A stretch of 41,842 nucleotides of DNA from an uncultured Microbacterium sp. (GTDB taxonomy: Bacteria > Actinomycetota > Actinomycetes > Actinomycetales > Microbacteriaceae). Position numbers and translations under genes: made by a program. The notes under the pieces were generated by a model. That model was not told where the DNA came from, ran no database searches, and was given only the letters and a program-made list of their open reading frames with translations. Of this stretch, positions 8,268 to 15,313 are shown one piece after another. Where the stretch lies: NCBI GenBank assembly GCA_913774845.1, contig CAJYJO010000001.1, forward strand, positions 1 through 41,842, written 5' to 3'. Each line of letters opens with the position of its first letter. The first letter of the stretch is position 1.

Positions 8268-9001
8268 GCGCGTTCCAAGGCGACGACGTCCCGACCGAAC
8301 GAAACCGTCAACAGTGCCAAGGCGATCGCGACGGATGCGACGGCCATCGCGGGCGGCACGATCGGAACGAGCGCGAGCAGGAGGGCAATCCCCTGGATCG
8401 CGGCAACCACACGGCGGAACGAGCTGTACGACAGATCAGCCCGCAGCTTGGGGTGCACCCAGGATGCCGCAACGAACACGTAGCGCATGAGGCCAATCGC
8501 CAGCACCCACCAGCCCACCGTCTGCGACACGAGGACCGAGAGCACGAGCAAGAGGGCGGCATCCGACTCCATGTCGAGGCGTGCACCAGCGTCGGTGGCG
8601 GTGCCCGTGCGGCGTGCCACCCACCCATCAACGGCGTCGAGGAGGAGTGCCGCGCTCACCACCGCGGCCGTCGTCCAGGTGCGGACGGGAAAACTGTCCA
8701 AGAGGACCAGCACCGTGACGGCGGCGATCAACCCGGTGAGCGCTACGCGCCCCAGAGTGACGCGATCGGCGGGGGTGATCGTGCGGGGCCGACGGCGCAG
8801 GATCGAGGCGGCGGCGACCAGGGGAACGACGAGGGCCACGGCGACCGTCACGACGATCTCGACGCCGTGCGGGGTGTACAGCAGCGCCCACACGAACGCG
8901 ACGATCAGGGGCAAGAGCACCACGACGCCCACGTCGACCGCTCCGCCGGACCGCGACGGGCGCGCCTCGCCAGAAGCGGTCTTTAATCGATGGGGAGTCA
9001 T
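8264..9001 (-). CDS. CDP-alcohol phosphatidyltransferase family membrane protein
   Basis: A 245-residue membrane enzyme with the complete family signature: DAVDGWVARRTGTATDAGAR and on to LDMESD fits D-x2-D-G-x2-A-R-x8-G-x3-D-x3-D (about residues 121-146), the metal-binding site that transfers a phosphoryl alcohol from a CDP-alcohol to an acceptor alcohol. About six hydrophobic segments are visible, two before and four after or around the motif. ATG at 9001 is preferred over the in-frame ATG at 9028 because TACTGT lies exactly six bases ahead. It is the first gene of the six-gene operon ending at 3749. The lipid or polyol that it uses is unknown. Confidence 0.88.
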   Translation of the reverse strand: MTPHRLKTASGEARPSRSGGAVDVGVVVLLPLIVAFVWALLYTPHGVEIVVTVAVALVVPLVAAASILRRRPRTITPADRVTLGRVALTGLIAAVTVLVLLDSFPVRTWTTAAVVSAALLLDAVDGWVARRTGTATDAGARLDMESDAALLLVLSVLVSQTVGWWVLAIGLMRYVFVAASWVHPKLRADLSYSSFRRVVAAIQGIALLLALVPIVPPAMAVASVAIALALLTVSFGRDVVALERA

Positions 9002-9007
9002 TCCCTC

Positions 9008-9013
9008 ACAGTA
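9008..9013 (-). promoter_or_regulatory. -10 element of a leaderless operon promoter
   Basis: TACTGT on the minus strand, followed by GAGGGA and then the ATG at 9001. The six-base gap puts the expected transcription start at or next to the start codon. The decayed tniB copy begins about 35 bases further upstream, so insertion of foreign DNA stopped just short of this promoter. Confidence 0.5.
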
Positions 9014-9045
9014 ACGCGACGCAAACATCCGCGGCTAAGAGCGCA

Positions 9046-9452
9046 TTCCGACGCCGTTGTCGACGCGACGACTGGCCTCGAACTGATCCGCGACCATGAC
9101 GACCGCACCCGGATCGCGGTCGCACTCATCGGCATGCCCGGTATCGACTAACGATCCCGCCATTGCCCGCCGGTCGACAGCCGGCTCGGCTTCTCTCACC
9201 GGTACAGAAGTGCTCGGCTTCGACGAACTCCTGTTTGTCCTCGACTGTCACTGCAAACGCCTCGGTGCGTTCTCGACCTCCACGACTTCACCGACACAAA
9301 CCGTCGCCGCTACCGAAAGCATCACGCGCGGCAATTTCTGACTCCTCGAACGCCTCTTTTCCCAAGTTCAACGAGTACTGCGCGTCAATCAACTCGAAAC
9401 CATGACTGACGACGACATCGAAACCACCGCAAGCGTCCTCGTCACCGGCTGA
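9046..9452 (+). pseudogene. decayed tniB/istB-like transposition ATPase
   Basis: Pieces in different frames match the C-terminal half of the intact ATPase at 14147-14956 in the same order: LELIRDHDDRT then ALIGMPGID followed by a stop (near 9150), then GFDELLFVLDCHCKRLG, then SITRGNF and a stop, then LLERLF, and finally ASVLVTG before a stop at 9450-9452. The N-terminal half with the Walker A loop is gone. Many base differences from the intact copy show that this is an old, separate element, not a recent duplicate. It marks the left edge of the accessory segment, directly in front of the fluoride-resistance operon. Confidence 0.85.
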
Positions 9453-9809
9453 CACCCGTCATCTGGTGTACCCGGTGCACCGCCACATCGTTCAACTCGT
9501 CGACGAATCCGTGCGGAGTACGTTGCCGGGGCAAAGGGCGACGCCAGCCAGGCATCACATCGCGGCCGCTCCGCGCGCTGGGGAAGGTCAAGTCCCAGCG
9601 GGGGTGGAGATCAGGCGCATCGGATTCGACCGCGTCGTTGATGATGGGCGCTATCGACCTGCCTCTATGACAGGTGCCCGGGTGGGTGCATACTGGTGGT
9701 GTCTTCGGACCCGGCAGTGGGGCTTGCCCGGACCCAACCTCGACACTCGTCGACAACAGTCCCTATCTCAGTTGGTCGCGCTCACGCGCGCCTGAGGTAG
9801 GGAGATGTG
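9453..9809 (+). promoter_or_regulatory. structured leader of the fluoride operon
   Basis: A 357-base gene-free stretch before the first gene of the uspA-gpm-fluC-fluC operon. It holds two notable inverted repeats, one at 9646-9679 and one at 9760-9803; the second contains the ribosome binding site. The conserved blocks of the known fluoride riboswitch (a 5' GGnGATGG and a 3' CTGATG) are not present. A promoter probably lies upstream of the hairpins, but I could not pick a convincing pair of hexamers. Confidence 0.5.
9760..9803 (+). promoter_or_regulatory. hairpin sequestering the uspA ribosome binding site
   Basis: TCCCTATCTCAG (9760-9771) pairs with CTGAGGTAGGGA (9792-9803), giving a 12-bp stem with one G-U pair. 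The 20-base loop contains a further CGCG/CGCG pairing. The Shine-Dalgarno GGGAG (9800-9804) is in the 3' arm, seven bases before the ATG at 9810, so the folded leader should block translation initiation. Confidence 0.6.
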
Positions 9810-10316
9810 ATGGCAGATTTGACGGTGCCGGGCGCAGTCGTCATCGGCGTACAAACGGGTCACGTGCGTGACGTCATGGAAGTCGCGGCGCAGGTAGCCG
9901 AAAAATTCGCCGTACCTGTGGTGTGCGTCACCGTCGATGCAGGGCTGCTGGCTTTGGGAAAGCGAGCGGACGGTTCCGCGATCATCGAGCCGCTTGACCC
10001 GGACTCCATCGACAGGGACCCGCAGCATCTTTCGGATCCCGACCGCGCCGCGATTGATGCGATCGCTGCTGCCCGGTCGGTCGAGGTCGCAGTGTTGACG
10101 AGAGTCGGGGATCCTGTCCGAGCCCTCACCACGATCGCCGAGGAGCGTGACGCCGTGATGATCGTGGTGGGCACGAACACCGGGTGGCATCGGCTGGCGG
10201 AGTTGTTCAACGGCAGCGTCGCTGCGCGACTCACCCGTCACCAGCACCGCCCGGTGCTGGTCGTGCCGACAGACCCCGTCGGGTTCAATCACCACTCACC
10301 AGCGGATCCGTCATGA
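9810..10316 (+). CDS. UspA-type universal stress protein
   Basis: A 168-residue single-domain universal stress protein. The alpha/beta fold opens with AVVIGVQTGH and ends with the nucleotide-binding signature: VVGTNTGWHRLAELFNGSVA (about residues 121-140), a G-rich loop followed by GS, then HRPVLVVP. ATG at 9810 is favoured over the overlapping GTG at 9807 by its spacing from GGGAG. Its stop overlaps the next gene's start as ATGA. UspA genes are among those found with fluoride-responsive regulation in other bacteria, which fits the downstream fluC pair. Its role is probably protective; no enzymatic activity is implied. Confidence 0.9.
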   Translation: MADLTVPGAVVIGVQTGHVRDVMEVAAQVAEKFAVPVVCVTVDAGLLALGKRADGSAIIEPLDPDSIDRDPQHLSDPDRAAIDAIAAARSVEVAVLTRVGDPVRALTTIAEERDAVMIVVGTNTGWHRLAELFNGSVAARLTRHQHRPVLVVPTDPVGFNHHSPADPS

Positions 10317-11059
10317 CCGGGACCCTCGCGCTCCTCCGACACGGCGAAAGCACCGCGAACCAAACCGGGATCTTCACGGGATTACTCGACGTGCAGCTCA
10401 CCACCCGCGGTATCCAGCAGGCCCACCATGCCGGGCTCCTACTGCGAACCCACCACGTGATGCCGGATCTGATATTCACATCGACGCTGCAGCGCGCCGT
10501 CCACGCCGCCGACCTTGTTCGAGACACCCTCGGCACGGACGCCCCCACCACCGCGATGTGGGAGTTCAACGAACGCAACTACGGCGCCCTCACCGGACGC
10601 ACCAAAGCAGAGGCCCGCGCCGAGCTCGGCGACAACCAGTACACACACATGCGTCGGTCGCGGGACGGTCGACCACCGGAAATGTCAGGTAATCACTGGA
10701 GAGCTCTGCGACAAACACCCGCACTGCGCGGACTCCCCGAAGCGGCGGTCCGGCGGACGGAGGCGCTGATGGATGTCATCGACCGCCTCACGCCCGTGGT
10801 GCGGACACGGCTTCTTCCCGCGCTGCAGTCAGGGCAGAGCGTGCTCATCGTCGCGCACGGCAACTCCTTGCGCGCCCTCTGCGCCGTCATCGACGACCTC
10901 TCCGATGCAGAGCTCGCCGACCTCAACCTCCCCACAGGACAGCCCCTGCTCTACCGGATGGACGACGCAGACAACACGCTCACGCCCCGAGGCGGGGCCT
11001 ACCTCGATCCGGCAGCACACGACGCCGCAGCACTCGTCGCGGCAGAAGGCGGAACATGA
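10313..11059 (+). CDS. gpmA: 2,3-bisphosphoglycerate-dependent phosphoglycerate mutase
   Basis: A 248-residue mutase that interconverts 3- and 2-phosphoglycerate through a phosphohistidine. The catalytic LLRHGES is at residues 6-12, FNERNYGALTGRTKAEAR (about 82-99) is characteristic of true mutases as opposed to general histidine phosphatases, and AHGNSLRAL near residue 180 carries the second histidine. ATG at 10313 overlaps the UspA stop as ATGA. An extra mutase inside a fluoride cassette makes sense: fluoride inhibits enolase and causes phosphoglycerates to accumulate, so a second copy could keep glycolysis moving. That role is inference. It is most likely not the cell's only mutase. Confidence 0.88.
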   Translation: MTGTLALLRHGESTANQTGIFTGLLDVQLTTRGIQQAHHAGLLLRTHHVMPDLIFTSTLQRAVHAADLVRDTLGTDAPTTAMWEFNERNYGALTGRTKAEARAELGDNQYTHMRRSRDGRPPEMSGNHWRALRQTPALRGLPEAAVRRTEALMDVIDRLTPVVRTRLLPALQSGQSVLIVAHGNSLRALCAVIDDLSDAELADLNLPTGQPLLYRMDDADNTLTPRGGAYLDPAAHDAAALVAAEGGT

Positions 11060-11559
11060 ACACCCCCACGGACACGTCAATGCCCGATGAACAGCTCCCA
11101 CCCGACCCCGACGTTTACACCCCGGCACCGTCAGCGGCAACGCGTCCGATTCACCTGCGTTGGCGCTACCTCGGGCTGGTAGCTGCTGGCGGCGCCATCG
11201 GTACCGCGGTACGCGAGATCGTCGTTGAGGTCTTCCCCGCTGTCGATGGGGTGAGCTGGTCCATCTTCTGGATCAACATTGTCGGCGCGCTGCTTCTTGG
11301 CCTGCTCTTGGAGGCTCTCTCGCACCGCGGACCCGATTACGGTCACCGCCGCACCCTGCGGCTGCTCCTGGGAACCGGGGTTCTGGGCGGCTTCACCACC
11401 TACAGTGCCCTTGCAGAAGCCACCGCCGCGCTGTTCCTCGACGGACACGGCCTCGCCGGCACCGGCTACGCACTTCTGACCGTGGTGTCCGGCGCGATCG
11501 CGACCGCGGGCGGCCTCGTGGCCGCCTCCTGGATGCGCCCGCGGACGGTGCACGCATGA
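11056..11559 (+). CDS. crcB: FluC/CrcB fluoride exporter subunit 1
   Basis: A 167-residue fluoride-channel subunit with four membrane segments. Family motifs: AAGGAIGTAVRE at the start of TM1, WINIVGALLLGLLLEAL in TM2 and GTGVLGGFTTYSALAE in TM3, the last containing the polar track and sodium-site region. It has a soluble, Pro-rich N-terminus of about 38 residues that its partner lacks. Start and stop overlap neighbours as ATGA on both sides. FluC functions as an antiparallel dimer that lets fluoride leave the cytoplasm; tandem unequal copies usually build a heterodimer with the following gene. Confidence 0.92.
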   Translation: MNTPTDTSMPDEQLPPDPDVYTPAPSAATRPIHLRWRYLGLVAAGGAIGTAVREIVVEVFPAVDGVSWSIFWINIVGALLLGLLLEALSHRGPDYGHRRTLRLLLGTGVLGGFTTYSALAEATAALFLDGHGLAGTGYALLTVVSGAIATAGGLVAASWMRPRTVHA

Positions 11560-11927
11560 GCGCGCTCCTGGTCCTTTTCATCGCTGTCGGCGGTGGTGTC
11601 GGCGCTGCCGCCCGGTTCTTGCTTGACGGCCTGATCAACACCGGCCGGCAATTCCGCCTTCCCGTCGGAACCTTGACGATCAACATCACCGGGTCTCTGC
11701 TGCTCGGCGTCATCGTCGGAGCGGCAAGCCACCTCGGTGCGGTACCGGTCGCGGTGCTCGGCACCGGAGTGATGGGCGGGTACACCACCTTCAGCACGGC
11801 CAGCTTCGAGACCGTTCGACTCGCCCGAAGCGGCCGGCTGACCGCTGCCACCGTGAACGGACTCGGGATGCTCGTCGTCTCCGTCTCCGCAGCCACCGTC
11901 GGCATCCTTCTCGGCGGCGCACTATGA
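11556..11927 (+). CDS. crcB: FluC/CrcB fluoride exporter subunit 2
   Basis: A 123-residue partner subunit of minimal FluC length with four membrane segments. VGGGVGAAARFLLDG opens TM1, INITGSLLLGVIVG is the TM2 Asn-Gly signature, and GTGVMGGYTTFSTASFE is the TM3 signature with the polar TTFST. Its ATG overlaps the first subunit's stop. The two proteins differ enough to suggest a heterodimer with complementary orientations in the membrane. It is the last gene of the four-gene operon; no clear terminator was found after it before the transposon's repeats begin near 12004. Confidence 0.92.
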   Translation: MSALLVLFIAVGGGVGAAARFLLDGLINTGRQFRLPVGTLTINITGSLLLGVIVGAASHLGAVPVAVLGTGVMGGYTTFSTASFETVRLARSGRLTAATVNGLGMLVVSVSAATVGILLGGAL

Positions 11928-12003
11928 CCGTCGTCACCCTTCACCGTTCACAACTCTTGCGTCGCGGGAGCTGCTGTGTAGCTGGCTCGACCCGAAAGGA
12001 AGC

Positions 12004-12124
12004 GTCTCAGGTAGCTGTTGCTTTCTGAGACAAGCCGTCCTGCGGTCGTTCCGCGCTCATCGGGTTCGAGTTCTCGGGACGTCAGCCGTCTTGAAAAGAC
12101 GTCTTGCCGCGTTTTGTCTCAGAA
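12004..12124. repeat. resolvase-site-like inverted repeats
   Basis: GTCTCAG at 12004-12010 faces CTGAGAC at 12025-12031. TTCTGAGACA at 12023-12032 is an exact inverted copy of TGTCTCAGAA at 12115-12124. A palindrome AAGACGTCTT lies at 12096-12105. Several related half-sites immediately upstream of a resolvase gene are the layout of a res recombination site with multiple subsites, which would also let the resolvase repress its own gene. Confidence 0.6.
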
Positions 12125-12161
12125 GGGGGCGCGGAGGGTTTTTCCGAGTCAGAATGAGGTT

Positions 12162-12758
12162 GTGAGGCTTCTGGGGTATACGCGTGTGAGTACGTCGAGT
12201 CAGGATGCGCAGTTGCAGCTTGATGCGCTCGTCGCCGCCGGGGTGCAGAAGCGCGACGTCTTCGCGGACGTCACCTCGGGGAGCAAGACCGCGATCGAGC
12301 GGGCCGGGATGAAAAAGCTCCTCGAGTACGCCGAGGACGGCGACACCGTGGTCGTGTGGCGAGTCGATCGTCTTGGCCGCTCCCTGATTGATGTGCTGAA
12401 TACCGTGAACCTGCTGCGCGAGCGCGGTGTGCAGGTGCGGTCTATTTCGGATGGCATCGATCCGTCGACGTCGACGGGCCGGCTGATGCTGAACATGCTC
12501 GCCACGCTCGCGGAGTACGAACGGGAGCTCATCGTCGAACGGGTCAACGCCGGCATCGCGGCCGCCCGAGCAAACGGGACCCGGTTCGGCCGGCCCCTGT
12601 CAGATCCGGTCGTAATCGCGGACAAGCTCGCGATCGCCGCGGACGCGCGGGCGCGTGGTCGCACCGCTGAGGACGCTGCTCGTCTCGTCGGGTGGAGTCG
12701 CGCAACGCTCTACCGCCACCAGCAGGCCCACGCGGTCCGCGAGAGCGCAGCGATGTAG
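12162..12758 (+). CDS. serine resolvase of the transposon
   Basis: A 198-residue small serine recombinase. LLGYTRVSTSSQD places the catalytic serine at residue 10, as in gamma-delta resolvase; VWRVDRLGRSLIDVLN carries the conserved Arg-Asp-Arg cluster, and the long dimerisation helix (STSTGRLMLNMLATLAEYER) follows. The C-terminal helix-turn-helix (EDAARLVGWSRATLYRH) binds the res subsites. The GTG at 12162 gives the family's normal N-terminus; the frame stays open upstream to 12018, but that part runs through the res-like repeats. It resolves cointegrates made by the transposase encoded next to it. Confidence 0.9.
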   Translation: MRLLGYTRVSTSSQDAQLQLDALVAAGVQKRDVFADVTSGSKTAIERAGMKKLLEYAEDGDTVVVWRVDRLGRSLIDVLNTVNLLRERGVQVRSISDGIDPSTSTGRLMLNMLATLAEYERELIVERVNAGIAAARANGTRFGRPLSDPVVIADKLAIAADARARGRTAEDAARLVGWSRATLYRHQQAHAVRESAAM

Positions 12759-12764
12759 CGGCTC

Positions 12765-14147
12765 ATGGACGGCCTCGAGCGGTGGCGGATCCTTCGACTT
12801 CACGTCGAAGATCAGGTCCCCCTCGCGGCCCTCGCCCGCGAGAGCGGCATCGGCACGCGGACGCTGCAACGCTGGCATCAGCTCTACAAGAAACACGGGC
12901 TCGCGGGACTCGACGACTCGGCACGAAGAGACAAGGGCAGGCGGCGCACTCACCCGGCAACTGTCACCACCATCGAGCGGCTCGCTCTGACGCGGCCTCG
13001 TCCCTCAATTGCGACATTGCATCGCCTCACCGTCGAAGAGTGCCTGCGCGACAGCAGGCCGGCGCCGAGCTACGCGACCGTCCGGCAGATCGTGCAGGCC
13101 CTCGACCCCGCGCTCGTCACCCTCGCGTTAGAGGGTCCCGCTTCCTACCGCGACCGCCACGAGCTGGTGTTCCGCCGCCGCGCGGAACGGCCGAACCAGA
13201 TCTGGCAGGCCGACCACACTGAACTCGACATCCTCATCATCGGCGCGAACGGGAAGCCCGAGCGCCCCTGGCTGACGACGGTTATGGATGATTACTCCCG
13301 CTCAATCTGCGGCTACATGGTCTTTACCGGCGCGCCTTCGTCACTGAACACCGCTCTCGCGTTGCGGCAGGCGATTTGGCGAAAGACCGACCCGGCATGG
13401 GCGATGTGCGGGATCCCCGACGTGCTGCACGTCGATCACGGCTCCGACTTCACCAGCCACCACCTCGAACGCACCGCCGTCGAGCTGCACCTGCGGCTCA
13501 TCTTCTCGACCGTCGGACGGCCCCAGGGGCGCGGCAAGATCGAGCGGTTCTTCGGCACCATCAATACCGAAGTCCTCCAGACCCTCCCCGGCCACCTCGG
13601 CCCCCGCAACCGCAGCCCTCAGCCAGTGCTCGACCTCCCCGGTGCGGACCGGGCGATCGGCGCCTTCATCGCCACCTACAACCAGCGCACCCACCGGGAG
13701 CTCGGTGTTTCCCCGCGAGACGCATGGGTCGCGGACGGCTGGATGCCCCGCATGCCCGACACCCTCGACCAGCTCGACGGCCTGCTACTCACCGTCCCCA
13801 CGCATCGGACCGTGCATCGAGACGGCATCCACTTTCAGGGTCAGCGCTACCTCGCGCCCACTCTCGCCCCGTTCGTCGGACACGCCGTCACCATCCGCTA
13901 CGACCCCCGCGACGTCTCCGAGATCCGCGTCTACGACCACGACACCTTCGTCTGCGTCGCCGTCGACGAAGCCCACCCCAACATCCGCCTCAGCCTCCGC
14001 GACATCGAAGCCGCCCGCCGTGCTCGCCGCCACGAACTCCGGCGCATCATCAACGATCGCATCCCCACCGTCGCCCACCGCGAAGAACCTCGCCTTGCGG
14101 ACCCCGCCCCGCGCAGGAAACGACTCCGTACCTACGAGGAGGAGTGA
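12765..14147 (+). CDS. tniA: Tn552/TniA-type DDE transposase
   Basis: A 460-residue transposase. An N-terminal helix-turn-helix (LAALARESGIGTRTLQRWHQ, about 19-38) binds the transposon ends. The RNase-H-like core supplies the DDE triad: Asp in WQADHTELDIL (about 147), Asp in VLHVDHGSDF (about 223) and Glu in GRGKIERFFGT (about 259). A Mu-type beta-barrel C-terminal domain follows (LLTVPTHRTVHRDGIHFQGQ). Its stop overlaps the ATPase start by one base (TGATG) behind GAGGAGGAG, so the two are coupled. Length matches Tn552 p480. It cuts and joins element ends with help from the ATPase. Confidence 0.9.
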   Translation: MDGLERWRILRLHVEDQVPLAALARESGIGTRTLQRWHQLYKKHGLAGLDDSARRDKGRRRTHPATVTTIERLALTRPRPSIATLHRLTVEECLRDSRPAPSYATVRQIVQALDPALVTLALEGPASYRDRHELVFRRRAERPNQIWQADHTELDILIIGANGKPERPWLTTVMDDYSRSICGYMVFTGAPSSLNTALALRQAIWRKTDPAWAMCGIPDVLHVDHGSDFTSHHLERTAVELHLRLIFSTVGRPQGRGKIERFFGTINTEVLQTLPGHLGPRNRSPQPVLDLPGADRAIGAFIATYNQRTHRELGVSPRDAWVADGWMPRMPDTLDQLDGLLLTVPTHRTVHRDGIHFQGQRYLAPTLAPFVGHAVTIRYDPRDVSEIRVYDHDTFVCVAVDEAHPNIRLSLRDIEAARRARRHELRRIINDRIPTVAHREEPRLADPAPRRKRLRTYEEE

Positions 14148-14956
14148 TGAGCCAAAACTTCATCGTCACCAAGGAACACCGTCGCTTCACCGAGTTCGCG
14201 AACGCGGTGAGGAAGGAGCGCACGATCGGCATCTGCCACGGTGACGCCGGAGTGGGAAAGACCAACTCCGCGCGTCGCTACGCCAACTGGGACGCCCTCG
14301 AGCCTTACATCACCGCGTGGGGCCCGAGGGGCGAGGACGACGCGAAACACTATGCGCTCGCGCACCGCTCCCGCACCGTCTTCTACACACCCGAAGTCCT
14401 CCCGCGACCCAAAGTTCTCATGGAGGAGATCAGCAGATGGCAGGCCAAGGCCGGCATCTGCATCGATGAACACCTCCGCACACTCGGGAAAGTCACCGGC
14501 GCAAATAACGGCGACACCACCCGATGGGTTGAACTACTCATCGTCGACGAAGCTGAGCGACTCACCCCCACCGCGCTTGAGCTGCTCCGCGACAAACACG
14601 ACCGCACCCACCTCGCGATCATCCTGATCGGTATGCCCGGCATCGACCAGCGCTTCCGCCACTACCCCCAGCTCTACAGCCGCCTCGGCTTCTCCCACCG
14701 CTACCGCGCCCTCGGCCGCGACGAACTCCTCTTTGTCCTCGACAAACACTGGAAACGCCTCGGACGCACCCTTAACCCCGACGACTTCACCGATGCCCAG
14801 GCCATCGCCGCCATCGAACGCATCACTCGCGGAAACTTCCGCCTCCTCGAACGACTCTTCCCTCAGATCAGCCGCATCCTCAAGATCAACGAACTCGAGA
14901 CAATCACCGACGACGTCGTCGAAGCGGCCGCCAGCGTCCTCGTCATCGGGAGCTAA
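14147..14956 (+). CDS. tniB: TniB/IstB-like transposition ATPase
   Basis: A 269-residue AAA+ ATPase that selects targets and activates the DDE transposase. Walker A is GDAGVGKT (about residues 28-35) and Walker B is ELLIVDEAERL (about 126-136); a sensor-like IILIGMPGIDQRF follows. A close relative survives as a decayed fragment at 9046-9452. The gene is intact. No tniQ homologue follows, which fits Tn552 better than Tn5053. Confidence 0.9.
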   Translation: MSQNFIVTKEHRRFTEFANAVRKERTIGICHGDAGVGKTNSARRYANWDALEPYITAWGPRGEDDAKHYALAHRSRTVFYTPEVLPRPKVLMEEISRWQAKAGICIDEHLRTLGKVTGANNGDTTRWVELLIVDEAERLTPTALELLRDKHDRTHLAIILIGMPGIDQRFRHYPQLYSRLGFSHRYRALGRDELLFVLDKHWKRLGRTLNPDDFTDAQAIAAIERITRGNFRLLERLFPQISRILKINELETITDDVVEAAASVLVIGS

Positions 14957-15313
14957 CCAGCCCCACCGGGCGATCACGGAACACCGCCATAGAGCTGGCA
15001 ACTCCACATGCCCCGAGGCTAGCGCGGGGAGAAGTGACCCGGGACACACTTTGCGACCGTCCCGACGGGGTTGTGCTCGTCCACCCGACGACGAAGGCCA
15101 TCCTCCCGAGAGCGGCACGTCAACGGGCCCGGATTTCTCCCCGCCAACGAACCGCGGCATCAGTGCACCGTGCACACTCCCCGGTGTGAAGTTCGCCACC
15201 CGCGCCACTGTGCTGCCCGGCCGACCTTCCTAGCGTGAAGGGAGCGCGAAGACGCGCACCAGAACGCTCGAATCGCGTCCGACGCAGCCGTCGACGCGGG
15301 GAGGTGAACGACG
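14957..15313 (+). other. gene-free region and promoter of the acyl-CoA synthetase operon
   Basis: About 150 bases after the transposon ATPase look like degraded or end-of-element DNA without a recognisable gene. Near the operon a TAGCGT hexamer at 15231-15236 (in CCTAGCGT) is the likely -10 element; the same CCTAGCGT occurs ahead of the molybdenum-enzyme operon at 26633-26640. A strong ribosome site, GGGGAGGTGA, lies just before the ATG at 15314. Confidence 0.5.

Larger units (their letters stand above)
12004..14956 (+). mobile_element. Tn552-like transposon core (resolvase, transposase, ATPase)
   Basis: Three same-strand genes (serine resolvase 198 aa, DDE transposase 460 aa, AAA ATPase 269 aa) match the gene set of the Tn552/Tn5053 group, with sizes close to Tn552's p480 and p271. 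All three frames are intact, so the element may be active. I could not identify terminal inverted repeats or a target duplication, so these limits enclose only the recognisable core from the res-like repeats to the ATPase stop. Confidence 0.75.

Noticed and set aside
9453-9809. Classical fluoride riboswitch before the fluC operon
   Set aside because: The conserved 5' GGnGATGG and 3' CTGATG blocks of the known crcB motif are not found; only other hairpins are present.
11928-15230. Terminal inverted repeats of the Tn552-like element
   Set aside because: AGCTGGC occurs near both edges but in direct, not inverted, order; no convincing ends or target duplication could be seen by eye.
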